DNA of 64,000 bases from Gemmatimonas aurantiaca (GTDB lineage: Bacteria; Gemmatimonadota; Gemmatimonadetes; Gemmatimonadales; Gemmatimonadaceae), in assembly GCF_037190085.1 (NCBI RefSeq), contig NZ_JBBCJO010000011.1, positions 124,001 to 188,000 on the forward strand. Direction: 5' to 3'. The position numbers and the translations under genes were made by a program. Positions 40,839-49,043 of this stretch are shown here, piece by piece. The notes under the pieces are model-generated. The model was not told the DNA's origin. It worked only from the letters and a program-made list of their open reading frames with translations, and searched no databases. The first letter of the stretch is position 1. The number at the start of each line of letters is the position of its first letter.

Positions 40839-41678
40839 ATGGCCGTGACCGTGTCATCGACCGGTTTTCTCTCGGAGTGTGAACTCACTGCCGAGCAGTT
40901 TGCCCGGATCACGCGTCTGCTCCATGAGCATGCCGGGATCCGGATGCGGGAAGGGAAGGAAGGGCTGGTCCGTGCGCGCCTGACGAAGCGGCTGCGCAAG
41001 CTCGGTCTGCCCGATTTCGATGCGTATCTGTCGTACGTCGAGCGGGATGCGACGCGCCGCGAGTTCGCCGAGATGATCGACGTGCTCACGACGAACAAAA
41101 CGAGCTTCCTCCGCGAAGCCTCGCATTTCGACTTCCTGCGCGACGAGGTGTTTCCGCACCTCACCGGCGCGGTGCGGATCTGGAGTGCGGGCTGTTCGAC
41201 GGGTGAGGAGCCGTACACGCTGGCGATGTTGTGCAACGAAGGCTTCCGGGACATCGCGTCGCGGGACGTGCGCATTCTCGCCACCGACATCAGCCATCGT
41301 GTGCTGGCGCAGGCCAAGGCGGGTGTCTATCCGGCCGAACAGATGGGCGATGTGCCGCCGGCCTGGTTGCAGAAGTACTGGGTGCAGAAGCAGGACACGG
41401 CGGGTCGCCCCGTCCGTGAAGCGGATCGTTCACTTCGCCGACTGGTGCAGTTCGCGAAGCTGAATCTGATGGAACGGTGGCCGATGCAGGGACCGTTCGA
41501 TGCCATACTCTGCCGCAATGTGATGATCTACTTCGACAAGGCCACGCAGCAACAGCTCGTGGAGCGCTACTGGGCGCTGTTGCGTCCCGGCGGCCATCTC
41601 TTTGTCGGGCATTCGGAGAGTCTCACCGGCCTCACGCACCGGTTCCGGTACGTGCAGCCCGCGGTCTATGTCAAGTAA
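40839..41678 (+). CDS. cheR: Chemoreceptor methyltransferase CheR
   Basis: CheR methylates receptor glutamates using SAM. The 279-residue product has the N-terminal helical domain, the NKTSFLREASHFDFL block, the SAM motif WSAGCSTGEEPYTLAM, and CRNVMIYFDKATQQQLVERYWALLRPGG, all canonical. It ends 2 bases before cheD. No chemoreceptor gene is in the window, so its targets are elsewhere. Confidence 0.96.
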   Translation: MAVTVSSTGFLSECELTAEQFARITRLLHEHAGIRMREGKEGLVRARLTKRLRKLGLPDFDAYLSYVERDATRREFAEMIDVLTTNKTSFLREASHFDFLRDEVFPHLTGAVRIWSAGCSTGEEPYTLAMLCNEGFRDIASRDVRILATDISHRVLAQAKAGVYPAEQMGDVPPAWLQKYWVQKQDTAGRPVREADRSLRRLVQFAKLNLMERWPMQGPFDAILCRNVMIYFDKATQQQLVERYWALLRPGGHLFVGHSESLTGLTHRFRYVQPAVYVK

Positions 41679-41680
41679 AC

Positions 41681-42193
41681 ATGGGAATCATCGCGCCGGC
41701 GCGAGCCATGGAGCGCGTGGTCGGTGTCGCCGACCTCAAGGTCTCGGGTACCGCGGGTGAACGTCTCATCACGTATGCCCTGGGCAGTTGTCTCGGGATC
41801 GTCGTGCACGATCCGGTGGCCGGGGTGGCCGGGATGTTGCATGTGATGCTGCCCACGGGCACCATCGATCCGGTGAAGATGCAGGACAAGCCGGCGATGT
41901 TCGTGGACAGTGGCGTGCCGCTGCTGTTCAAGGAGTGCTACAAACTGGGTGCGCGGAAGGAGCGCATGCAGGTGAAAGTCGCGGGTGGAGCGCATGCCGG
42001 GGCGAGCGAGGAGGACGATCGCTTCCAGATCGGCAAGCGCAACATGATCGCGCTTCGCAAGCTCCTGTGGAAGAACGGCGTGATGGTGCACGCGAACGAC
42101 ACCGGTGGCATTCAGACATCGCGCACCATGTGGGTGGATGTGGCTTCGGGTGAAGTCACCCTCAAAATCAACGGAACAGAAAGCAAGCTCTGA
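41681..42193 (+). CDS. cheD: Chemoreceptor glutamine deamidase CheD
   Basis: CheD deamidates receptor glutamines and can be regulated by CheC-type phosphatases. The 170-residue product shows the catalytic cysteine in YALGSCLGIVVHDP, the histidine in GMLHVMLP, and the Thr region TGGIQTSRTMW. Start ATG at 41681, 2 bases after the cheR stop. Its presence with CheX suggests a feedback arm besides CheZ. Confidence 0.94.
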   Translation: MGIIAPARAMERVVGVADLKVSGTAGERLITYALGSCLGIVVHDPVAGVAGMLHVMLPTGTIDPVKMQDKPAMFVDSGVPLLFKECYKLGARKERMQVKVAGGAHAGASEEDDRFQIGKRNMIALRKLLWKNGVMVHANDTGGIQTSRTMWVDVASGEVTLKINGTESKL

Positions 42194-42205
42194 CGGACGG
42201 ACTGC

Positions 42206-42634
42206 ATGGCCTTCAACGTTCTTGTAGTGGACGACAGCGCCGTCATGCGCCAGATGGTCGTCCGGACACTGCGGATGAGTGGTCTTCCCCTGGGCACGGT
42301 GCTCGAAGCCGGCAATGGAGAGGAAGGTCTGTTCACGCTGCAGGAGCAGTGGGTGGATCTGCTGCTGCTGGATATCAACATGCCCGTCATGAATGGCGAG
42401 GAGATGCTGCGGCGTCTGCGCGCCGATCCGGAGACGGAGCAACTGCCGGTGATCGTGGTTTCCACCGAAGGCAGTGAAACGCGATTGCAGGCGCTGCAGG
42501 ATCTTGGCGCCGCGATCGTCCGCAAGCCCTTCGCGCCCGAAACGCTGCGCGACACCATTCTGCGAATCACTGGAGTCACCGATGTCGAATACTACGGTCC
42601 AGTCCCTGTCGCGAGCGACGACGGCGACTTTTGA
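42206..42634 (+). CDS. Single-domain response regulator (CheY-like)
   Basis: A second receiver-only protein, 142 residues: VVDDSAVMRQMV, phospho-acceptor Asp in LLDINMPVMNG, switch Ser/Thr in VVSTEGS and Lys in IVRKPFAP. It differs from the flgM-linked CheY (which has the DWNMPNMTG motif) and has a C-terminal tail overlapping cheX by 53 bases. It could be a phosphate sink, or act through CheX. Confidence 0.9.
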   Translation: MAFNVLVVDDSAVMRQMVVRTLRMSGLPLGTVLEAGNGEEGLFTLQEQWVDLLLLDINMPVMNGEEMLRRLRADPETEQLPVIVVSTEGSETRLQALQDLGAAIVRKPFAPETLRDTILRITGVTDVEYYGPVPVASDDGDF

Positions 42635-43091
42635 GGAGCTCGCGCTCCTCTTTCCCGAAATGGAGCTGTCGCCCGAACAGGCGGCGGCTCCGCTCGACGT
42701 GGCGGTGTCCGTGGACTTCCGGGGGCCACTGATGGGTCGGCTCGTCGTGCGGGCGTCGGCGAATGTGCTGCCGGCGATCGCCGCCAACATGCTGGGCGCG
42801 GATCAGTCCCGTCATCAACTGCTGCAGCGTGATGCACTGGGCGAGATCGCCAATGTGATCTGCGGACATGTACTGCCGCTGATCGCGGGCGCCGATGTGA
42901 TCTTCAATCTCGCGGCACCGGTCGTGCACGAGAACGGCACATTACCCTCCCGTGACATCGACGAACCGGTGGCCCGGATCCAGGTCGGGGTCGAGGACGG
43001 GCGCGCGGAAGCGCGGCTCTATCTCTTCGGCAACGGCCGCGAGGATGCGCGGTCGGATACCCGTTCGGCGCAGGCGGTCGTCGCGGCGTGA
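42582..43091 (+). CDS. cheX: CheX/CheC-family CheY-P phosphatase
   Basis: A 169-residue protein with the CheC/CheX/FliY-type signature helix DALGEIANVICGHVLPLIAGAD, which carries the catalytic Glu and Asn. A single copy of the motif and the size fit CheX. The start MSNTTVQS at 42582 is chosen because upstream frame is the response regulator gene read out of phase. It overlaps cheB by 4 bp (GTGA). Confidence 0.82.
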   Translation: MSNTTVQSLSRATTATFEELALLFPEMELSPEQAAAPLDVAVSVDFRGPLMGRLVVRASANVLPAIAANMLGADQSRHQLLQRDALGEIANVICGHVLPLIAGADVIFNLAAPVVHENGTLPSRDIDEPVARIQVGVEDGRAEARLYLFGNGREDARSDTRSAQAVVAA

Positions 43092-44236
43092 GTACGCTCG
43101 TGAGTACGCTGTCGACGCCGACGTCTTCGGACCATGGCGGCAGCGCGCCGGCGCGTGCGGGAGAGCGCTTGCCGTCCCTGCGCAGGCCCGGGGTGATCCG
43201 GGTGTTGGTCGTCGACGATTCGGCGCTCGTCCGCCGTATCCTGAGCGAGGCGCTGTCGAAACAGGACGACATCGAGGTCGTGGGCACCGCCACCGATCCG
43301 TATGTCGCACGGGAGCGCATCGCGCAGCTCAAGCCCGATGTCATCACGCTGGACATCGAAATGCCGCGCATGGACGGGCTGTCGTTTCTGTCCAAACTGA
43401 TGCGCCACTTCCCGCTGCCGGTGGTCGTGTGCAGCTCGCTCACGCCGCAGAACAGCGAGACGGCACTGCGCGCGCTCTCACTGGGTGCGGTGGAGGTCAT
43501 CGCCAAACCCGGCTCGTCGCTGGCGGCCGGGGACGTGGCCGAAGAGCTGGTGCGCGCCGTACGCGCCGCATCCCATGCCCGGGTGACCCGGCGGATGGAG
43601 CCCATCGATCCGCCGTCGATGCAACGACCGGCCATCGCGACGTTCGACGCCACCAACAAGATCATCGCGCTCGGGGCATCCACCGGTGGCACGCAGGCGC
43701 TCGAACAGGTGCTGCGCCGGTTTCCGGTGGATGCACCGGGCACCGTCATCGTGCAGCACATGCCCGAGCACTTCACGGCATCGTTTGCGAAGCGGCTGGA
43801 CTCGGTGTGTGCGATGCGCGTGCAGGAGGCGAAGGACGGCGACCATGTGGTCTCCGGTCTCGCGCTCGTGGCACCGGGTGGCAAACATCTCGTGCTGCAA
43901 GCCAGTGGTGCCCGCTGGGTGGCGCGCGTGAAGGATGGCCCGAAGGTGCATCATCAGCGGCCTGCCGTGGACGTGTTGTTCCAGAGCGTGGCGCGCAGTG
44001 CCGGTCGCAATGCCGTGGGCGCCGTGCTCACCGGCATGGGTGCGGATGGCGCGAAGGGCCTTCTGGCGATGCGCGAAGCCGGGGCCTACACCGTTGCACA
44101 GAATGAGGACACCTGCGTGGTGTATGGCATGCCGAGGGAGGCGGTCAAACTCGACGCGGCCATGGACGTGCTGCCACTCGGGGAGATTGCGGAGGCGTTG
44201 CTGGGTGCGGCGAGTGGAAAAAAGGCGACAGGCTGA
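43088..44236 (+). CDS. cheB: Chemoreceptor methylesterase CheB
   Basis: CheB removes receptor methyl groups and is activated by phosphorylation from CheA. The 382-residue product has an N-terminal receiver (VLVVDDSALVRRILSE, Asp in ITLDIEMPRMDGL) and the C-terminal esterase with the catalytic Ser in GASTGGTQAL, His in VQHMPEHFT and Asp in TGMGADGAKG. The GTG start overlaps the cheX stop. Last gene of the cheW operon, followed by a palindromic repeat. Confidence 0.96.
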   Translation: MSTLVSTLSTPTSSDHGGSAPARAGERLPSLRRPGVIRVLVVDDSALVRRILSEALSKQDDIEVVGTATDPYVARERIAQLKPDVITLDIEMPRMDGLSFLSKLMRHFPLPVVVCSSLTPQNSETALRALSLGAVEVIAKPGSSLAAGDVAEELVRAVRAASHARVTRRMEPIDPPSMQRPAIATFDATNKIIALGASTGGTQALEQVLRRFPVDAPGTVIVQHMPEHFTASFAKRLDSVCAMRVQEAKDGDHVVSGLALVAPGGKHLVLQASGARWVARVKDGPKVHHQRPAVDVLFQSVARSAGRNAVGAVLTGMGADGAKGLLAMREAGAYTVAQNEDTCVVYGMPREAVKLDAAMDVLPLGEIAEALLGAASGKKATG

Positions 44237-44242
44237 AGCGAA

Positions 44243-44368
44243 GGGTTTGTACGGTTTGGGGTTTACGGTTTGGGGGTGAACCACCGGGTGGTGGGACACG
44301 CGTCCCGGGTCACCGGACCTGTCACCCGGCTGTTCACCCCCAACTCCAAACCCACGACCCAGAACCCC
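44243..44368. repeat. Palindromic intergenic repeat, family 2, copy 1
   Basis: Imperfect inverted arms 44243-44281 (G/T-rich) and 44332-44368 (C/A-rich), with an inner GGGAC/GTCCC hairpin at 44293-44306. The right arm aligns base for base over about 35 bases with 54112-54147. It fills the gap between convergent cheB and the kinase gene and may terminate both. Confidence 0.65.
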
Positions 44369-44374
44369 TGTTCG

Positions 44375-45046
44375 CTACGCCACAGGCATCTCCACCCGCG
44401 TCACCGTCGTCCCGTTCTCGCGTTCGAAGCCGATCGAACCGTTGATCGCCTCGAGAAACGCCGCCACGAGCGCCAGTCCGATACCGGCACCACGCACCCC
44501 CTGCTTGCCGGACACGAACGGCTCCATCACCTGATCGCCAAGCGACACCGGAACCCCATTGCCGGTGTCGGTGATGGACACGTCGACCCGTTCGCCGGTC
44601 GCGCTGACGGCCACCATGAGAGGCGTGCCCGCCGGCGCCGCCTCGTGGGCATTGAGCAGCAGCTCGCCCATCACATCACGCCACCACAACGCGTCGGCCA
44701 TGATGGTCGCACCCGGCGCCAGCGACATCGACACCGGACGACCGGGATGTTCGCGGCCGAATTGCTCCACCGCTTCGGCGATCCCGCTGCTCACATCGAC
44801 CGGGACCCGTCGCATCGCACCGGCACGGGCAAACCGGGTCACCCGCGCCAGGTACTGCACCATGCTCTCCGCCGCACGCTGGATCTCGGCCACGTCGGCG
44901 TACGTGGGCGAGTCGGGCGGAAGTTCGGAGAGGAGCAGTTCACTGTAGGTGCGTACGACCGTGGAGAAGTTGTTCAGGTCGTGCGATACCCGTCTCGCGA
45001 AGCGCACCAGCGTTTCGTTCGACGCGGCATTTGTGGGAGACGGCAT
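44375..45046 (-). CDS. Soluble histidine kinase (orphan, NtrB/FlrB-like core)
   Basis: A 223-residue kinase made of only the dimerisation/H-box region (RFARRVSHDLNNFSTVVRTYSELL, His about residue 22) and an ATPase domain with the N box MGELLLNAHEAAPAG, G1 DTGNGVP and G2 GAGIGLALVAAF. There is no sensor domain or membrane span. Start MPSPTNAA at 45044-45046. It has no regulator next to it. A soluble kinase of this kind, 8 bases-scale distance from the chemotaxis operon but 30 kb from the sigma-54 activator, could be that activator's partner; this is only a guess from genome context. Confidence 0.82.
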   Translation of the reverse strand: MPSPTNAASNETLVRFARRVSHDLNNFSTVVRTYSELLLSELPPDSPTYADVAEIQRAAESMVQYLARVTRFARAGAMRRVPVDVSSGIAEAVEQFGREHPGRPVSMSLAPGATIMADALWWRDVMGELLLNAHEAAPAGTPLMVAVSATGERVDVSITDTGNGVPVSLGDQVMEPFVSGKQGVRGAGIGLALVAAFLEAINGSIGFERENGTTVTRVEMPVA

Positions 45047-45120
45047 AAGTCCCGTAGAATATGGCATCTGGCAGCCCAACCAACGGCGTCGTCGGTCGGC
45101 CTCTTTCTCTGGAGTTTGAC

Positions 45121-45732
45121 GTGTCCTGTCCTGCTGTACGTTCCACCCTGCGCAGTCTCGGTCTGGCCTTCGGTTCCCTCGTTCTGCCCCTTGCGGCCGC
45201 AACGGCTCAGAAAGTGCCGCCGGCCGCCGAACAGATCGCGGCGGCTGTCCTCGCGCTCCCGACCGAGATGCGGGATGGTGCAGGAGTTCTTGGATATAAG
45301 ACGGTCGGCAAACTCGAAGTTCTCAGGCCATCAAAAAACGGCATGCTCTGTCTCGCCGATGATCCCGCCGAGGAACAGTTCCACGTGTCCTGTTATGCGG
45401 ACTCCATCGATCCGTTCATGGCCCGGGGGCGCACCCTCCGTCTCCAGGGAACCACCGGAGCCCAGGTCGACACGGTGCGGTTTGCCGAGGTGAAGGCCGG
45501 GAAGCTCAAGATGCCGACGCAGCCCGCGGCGCTCTATCAGATCTTCGGGCCCCCAGACGCATACGATGCGGCGACCAACACCGTGAAAAACGGACGGTCC
45601 CTGTTCGTGGTCTACATCCCCTTCGCCACACCCCAAAGCACGGGGCTCTCCACCACGCCCTCGGACAGCAAGCCCTGGCTGATGCTGCCCGGCACACCGA
45701 AGGCGCACATCATGTTCACGTCGAAGATGTAA
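45121..45732 (+). CDS. Secreted protein of unknown function
   Basis: A 203-residue protein with a clear signal peptide (LGLAFGSLVLPLAAATA, cleavage after about residue 28 before QKVPP). The mature part has two Cys (GMLCLADD, HVSCYADS) and no family I recognise. The GTG at 45121 is preferred because GGAG lies 7 bases before it and the signal peptide then has normal length; an ATG at 45061 would add 20 residues. Its stop overlaps the next start (TAATG). Confidence 0.7.
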   Translation: MSCPAVRSTLRSLGLAFGSLVLPLAAATAQKVPPAAEQIAAAVLALPTEMRDGAGVLGYKTVGKLEVLRPSKNGMLCLADDPAEEQFHVSCYADSIDPFMARGRTLRLQGTTGAQVDTVRFAEVKAGKLKMPTQPAALYQIFGPPDAYDAATNTVKNGRSLFVVYIPFATPQSTGLSTTPSDSKPWLMLPGTPKAHIMFTSKM

Positions 45733-46508
45733 TGTCACCTCCGGCGAAGCGGCGGGCGAGTGTTTCAGCGCGGGCCCCCAAACGGGTAGCCGGAGGTGTC
45801 GCTGTCCCGAACGCCATGGCAGAAGATGTACCACCAGCCGGCTCCGTACCCAGGGCGCTGACGCGTGCGCGCCTGGCGCGTGCCATTGCCGAACTGTCCG
45901 AGCGTGATGCGCGGCTGGCGGAAGCCATTGCCGCGGTGGGGCCCTGCACGATGCTGCCGCGTCGTGAGGGAACCCACTTTGCGCATCTCGCGCGCAACAT
46001 CGTCTATCAGCAGCTCTCCGGGTCGGCGGCGGCTACCATTCACGGGCGTTTTCTGAAACATGTGGCGACCCATGTCGGCGAGGAGGTCGAACATCCGACG
46101 CCGGAAAGTGTGCTCGCCATCGACGACGACGCACTGCGTTCGTGCGGACTGTCGGTGGCCAAGGTGCGGGCCATCAAGGATCTTGCGTTGCATGTGAGCG
46201 ACGGCCGGTTGCCGCTCGACCGGCTGGAATCGATGCACGATCAGGCCATTATCGATGCGCTCGTGCCCGTGCGCGGCATCGGATCGTGGACCGCGCAGAT
46301 GTTTCTGATGTTCCGCCTGGGGCGTCCCGACGTGCTGCCCGTGCTGGATCTGGGCGTCCGAAAAGGTGCGCAGCGCATCTATCGGACACGCAATCTTCCC
46401 GATGCCGCCCGGCTGGAGAAAATCGCCCGGACCTGGCGACCCTGGGCCAGCGTGGCCAGTTGGTACTGTTGGCGGGTACTGGATCTGGAGGACGCCGGCG
46501 GCTGGTGA
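45732..46508 (+). CDS. DNA-3-methyladenine glycosylase II family (AlkA-like, HhH-GPD)
   Basis: Excises alkylated bases in base-excision repair. The 258-residue product has the HhH-GPD core: NIVYQQLSGSAAATIHGRF, a helix-hairpin-helix at ALVPVRGIGSWTAQMFLMF, and the catalytic Asp in VLPVLDLGVRKGAQ. The first 45 residues are basic and low-complexity. It is not related in function to its neighbours. Confidence 0.85.
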   Translation: MSPPAKRRASVSARAPKRVAGGVAVPNAMAEDVPPAGSVPRALTRARLARAIAELSERDARLAEAIAAVGPCTMLPRREGTHFAHLARNIVYQQLSGSAAATIHGRFLKHVATHVGEEVEHPTPESVLAIDDDALRSCGLSVAKVRAIKDLALHVSDGRLPLDRLESMHDQAIIDALVPVRGIGSWTAQMFLMFRLGRPDVLPVLDLGVRKGAQRIYRTRNLPDAARLEKIARTWRPWASVASWYCWRVLDLEDAGGW

Positions 46509-46604
46509 CGGTAGTGGCACGGTGGTGTCCCGGATATTGGTGATGCGCCGCGTGCGCTCCGCACGATTCCCCACGATTCCCCTGAGGTGGAGGCATTCCG
46601 ATCC

Positions 46605-47489
46605 ATGCGCGTGGCAGTCACCGGAGCGAGTGGGTTCATCGGATCCGAACTCGTGACCCGTCTCCGCGCCGATGGCCACGTCGTGGTCCGCATCGGCCGG
46701 AGTGAAGGCATGGATGTCCCTTGGGATCCTGCGCGCGGCGTACTCGATGCCGGCGCGCTCGAAGGCCTCGATGCGGTGGTGCATCTTGCCGGTGCGCCGA
46801 TTGCCCGGCGATGGACGGCGGCCCGGCGCCACGCCATTCGCACGAGTCGTGTGGAGGGCACGACGCTGCTGGCGCGCACACTCGCCGGGCTCGCGCATCC
46901 ACCCGCGGTGCTGCTCAGTGGCTCGGCCATCGGCATCTACGGAAGCCGTGGAGATGAACGGCTCGACGAAACGAGCGCGCCGGGACGGGATTTCCTCGCC
47001 GACACCGCGCAGGCGTGGGAGCGCGCCACCGGGCCGGCGGAAGCGGCCGGCATCCGGGTCGTGCATCTCCGCACGGGCATCGTGCAGGGAAGCGGCGGAG
47101 GGGCTCTCGCCGTTCAGCTTCCGGTTTTCCGCCTGGGACTGGGCGGCGTGTTGGGGAACGGACAGCAATGGATGAGCCCCATCGCTCTCACCGACCACGT
47201 GGCCGCCATGATGTTCTGTCTCGAAAACGATGGACTGCGCGGACCGGTGAACCTGGTGGCCCCGGAGCCCGTGACCAATGCGGCCTACACCCGCCTGTTG
47301 GGGACGGTACTGCATCGGCCGACGGTGGCGCGCGTGCCGGCCTTCATGCTGAGGTTGCTGTTCGGCACGGAAATGGCCAATCTCACGGTATTGGCGAGTC
47401 AGCGCGTGGAACCACGGGCATTGCAACGGGCGGGATTCGTGTGGCGGGCTCCCTCTGTCGAACAGATACTGCAGTATGAACTGAGGTGA
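46605..47489 (+). CDS. TIGR01777-family SDR epimerase (YfcH-like)
   Basis: A 294-residue atypical SDR with MRVAVTGASGFIGSELVTRL, VVHLAGAPIA, SGSAIGIYG, and a C-terminal DUF1731-type end (PAFMLRLLFGTEMANLTVLASQRVEPRALQRAGF split). Function of the family is unclear; eukaryotic relatives affect cell division. The ATG at 46605 follows GGTGGAGG by 11 bases; the frame could extend six codons upstream to a GTG inside that site. Confidence 0.85.
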   Translation: MRVAVTGASGFIGSELVTRLRADGHVVVRIGRSEGMDVPWDPARGVLDAGALEGLDAVVHLAGAPIARRWTAARRHAIRTSRVEGTTLLARTLAGLAHPPAVLLSGSAIGIYGSRGDERLDETSAPGRDFLADTAQAWERATGPAEAAGIRVVHLRTGIVQGSGGGALAVQLPVFRLGLGGVLGNGQQWMSPIALTDHVAAMMFCLENDGLRGPVNLVAPEPVTNAAYTRLLGTVLHRPTVARVPAFMLRLLFGTEMANLTVLASQRVEPRALQRAGFVWRAPSVEQILQYELR

Positions 47490-47505
47490 TCTTCTGAGGT
47501 GCTCC

Positions 47506-49023
47506 ATGGGTGCAGTCGTCGCAACCGTTGGACCATTCGGGAACGCCATCCGGGTGCACGCCTTCCGGCGTCCGGCCCTCCGAAAGACCGCCGTCGGAAT
47601 GGCCCTGCTGTGGGCATCGATGACATCGTCCACCGCCCGCGCGCAGGCGAGTATCGAAGGCACCGTGCTCGATTCCCTGCGCAGTCGTTCACCGATGGCC
47701 GGGGCGATGGTGGTGCTCGTCGAGCAGAACCGGTACGCCCGGAGCGATGCGCGTGGCCGTTTCCGGTTCGACAACGTGCCGACGGGACGTGTCTCACTCG
47801 GCTTTCTGCACCCGTTGCTCGATTCGCTGGATCTGCAGCTCCCGCCGTTGTCGCTGGAAACCACGAACGGGCAGGTGACGAAGACCGCACTGGTGGTGCC
47901 GCCGGCGCTCCGGCTCTATTCGCAGTTGTGCACCGATGTGCGCGACCCCGATGGCGGCGTGGTGGTGGGCCGGGTCCGTGATGTGGACGATGGCACGCCC
48001 ATCGCGGACGCCGTGGTGGCCACGCAGTGGATCGAATTCACACTGGTCGAAGGCCGGTCCACGCCGAAGGTGATGGCCACGGCGGCGCGCACGAATGCCT
48101 CGGGGATCTTTGTGTTGTGCAACGTGCCGATCGACGTGCCGCTCGCGGTGCGGGCGCGGCGCGATGGGGCGCTGGCGGGTCCGGCGCAGCTCTCCCTCGA
48201 CGATCGGCTGGTCGGGCACACGGAACTGGCGTTGAGCCGCCGGGATACGGCCGCCCGCTACATGGTCGTCTCCGATTCGGTCGTGGCGGACCACGTCGTT
48301 CGGGGGACGGCCACACTGCGGGGGCGTGTCGTCCGACCGAATGGCACACCGGTGTCGGATGCGACGATCGGTGTGCCGGGCAGCGGACGTCTCACGCGCA
48401 CGGACGTCGATGGACGATTCACGCTGGACGGAGTGGCCGCGGGAACGCGCTCCATCGACGTGCGGGCGGTTGGCGGCGCGCCACTGCTGCAGGTGTTCGA
48501 TTTTGCCAGCGACGGGGTGCGGGATACCACATTCGTGCTGCTTCCCCCTCCACAAACGCTCCACACGGTGACCACCACGGCGCCCCGGACCTATCGCGGG
48601 TCCGGTTTCGAAGCGTCGGGGTTTGTCGAACGGCAGCGCATGGGATTCGGCGCGTTCGCGACCGAAGAGGAGATCAAGCGTCACGAATCACTGGATCTGA
48701 ACACGCTGCTCCTGCGCATGCGCGGGGTGAGTGTGGAGGCGGACATGATGCGGGGTCTGCCGGGTATGATGCCGTATCTGCGCGGCATGCGTGGCGGGCG
48801 CTGTATTCCCGCGTTCTTCCTGGATGGGGTGCGCATCATGGTGGACTCGCCGAGTCCGGATCCCAAAGGGAACGCGAAGTATCCCTACACGGACTTCGTG
48901 GGCATGGTGCCGGTGCAGAGCATCAAGGCCATCGAGGTCTATCCCAATCCCGGGGGGATTCCGCTGCAGTTCGACGACACGGCACTGGGCGGGTGTGGTT
49001 CGATCGTGATCTGGACGCGGTGA
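47506..49023 (+). CDS. Carboxypeptidase-regulatory/TonB-plug-domain protein without a barrel
   Basis: A 505-residue exported protein. The signal peptide ends near AQASIEG (about residue 47). Two carboxypeptidase-regulatory-like (CarboxypepD_reg) beta-sandwich units follow: EGTVLDSLRSRSPMAGAMVVL and RGRVVRPNGTPVSDATIGVPGSG. The C-terminal plug-like domain has RMGFGAFATEEEIKRH, RGVSVE, CIPAFFLDGVRI, and VQSIKAIEVYPNPGGIPLQF ending IVIWTR. The 22-strand barrel of a true TonB receptor is absent, so it is a stand-alone plug protein, a type I associate with Gemmatimonadota. Its role is unknown. A paralog follows. Confidence 0.8.
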   Translation: MGAVVATVGPFGNAIRVHAFRRPALRKTAVGMALLWASMTSSTARAQASIEGTVLDSLRSRSPMAGAMVVLVEQNRYARSDARGRFRFDNVPTGRVSLGFLHPLLDSLDLQLPPLSLETTNGQVTKTALVVPPALRLYSQLCTDVRDPDGGVVVGRVRDVDDGTPIADAVVATQWIEFTLVEGRSTPKVMATAARTNASGIFVLCNVPIDVPLAVRARRDGALAGPAQLSLDDRLVGHTELALSRRDTAARYMVVSDSVVADHVVRGTATLRGRVVRPNGTPVSDATIGVPGSGRLTRTDVDGRFTLDGVAAGTRSIDVRAVGGAPLLQVFDFASDGVRDTTFVLLPPPQTLHTVTTTAPRTYRGSGFEASGFVERQRMGFGAFATEEEIKRHESLDLNTLLLRMRGVSVEADMMRGLPGMMPYLRGMRGGRCIPAFFLDGVRIMVDSPSPDPKGNAKYPYTDFVGMVPVQSIKAIEVYPNPGGIPLQFDDTALGGCGSIVIWTR

Positions 49024-49043
49024 GGCTCTACGGTGAGGTTCTC

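Noticed and set aside
47645..47660. TTCGATACTCG on the minus strand near 47.65 kb
   Set aside because: Inside the plug-domain gene on the opposite strand, with no gene downstream in that direction and no -35.
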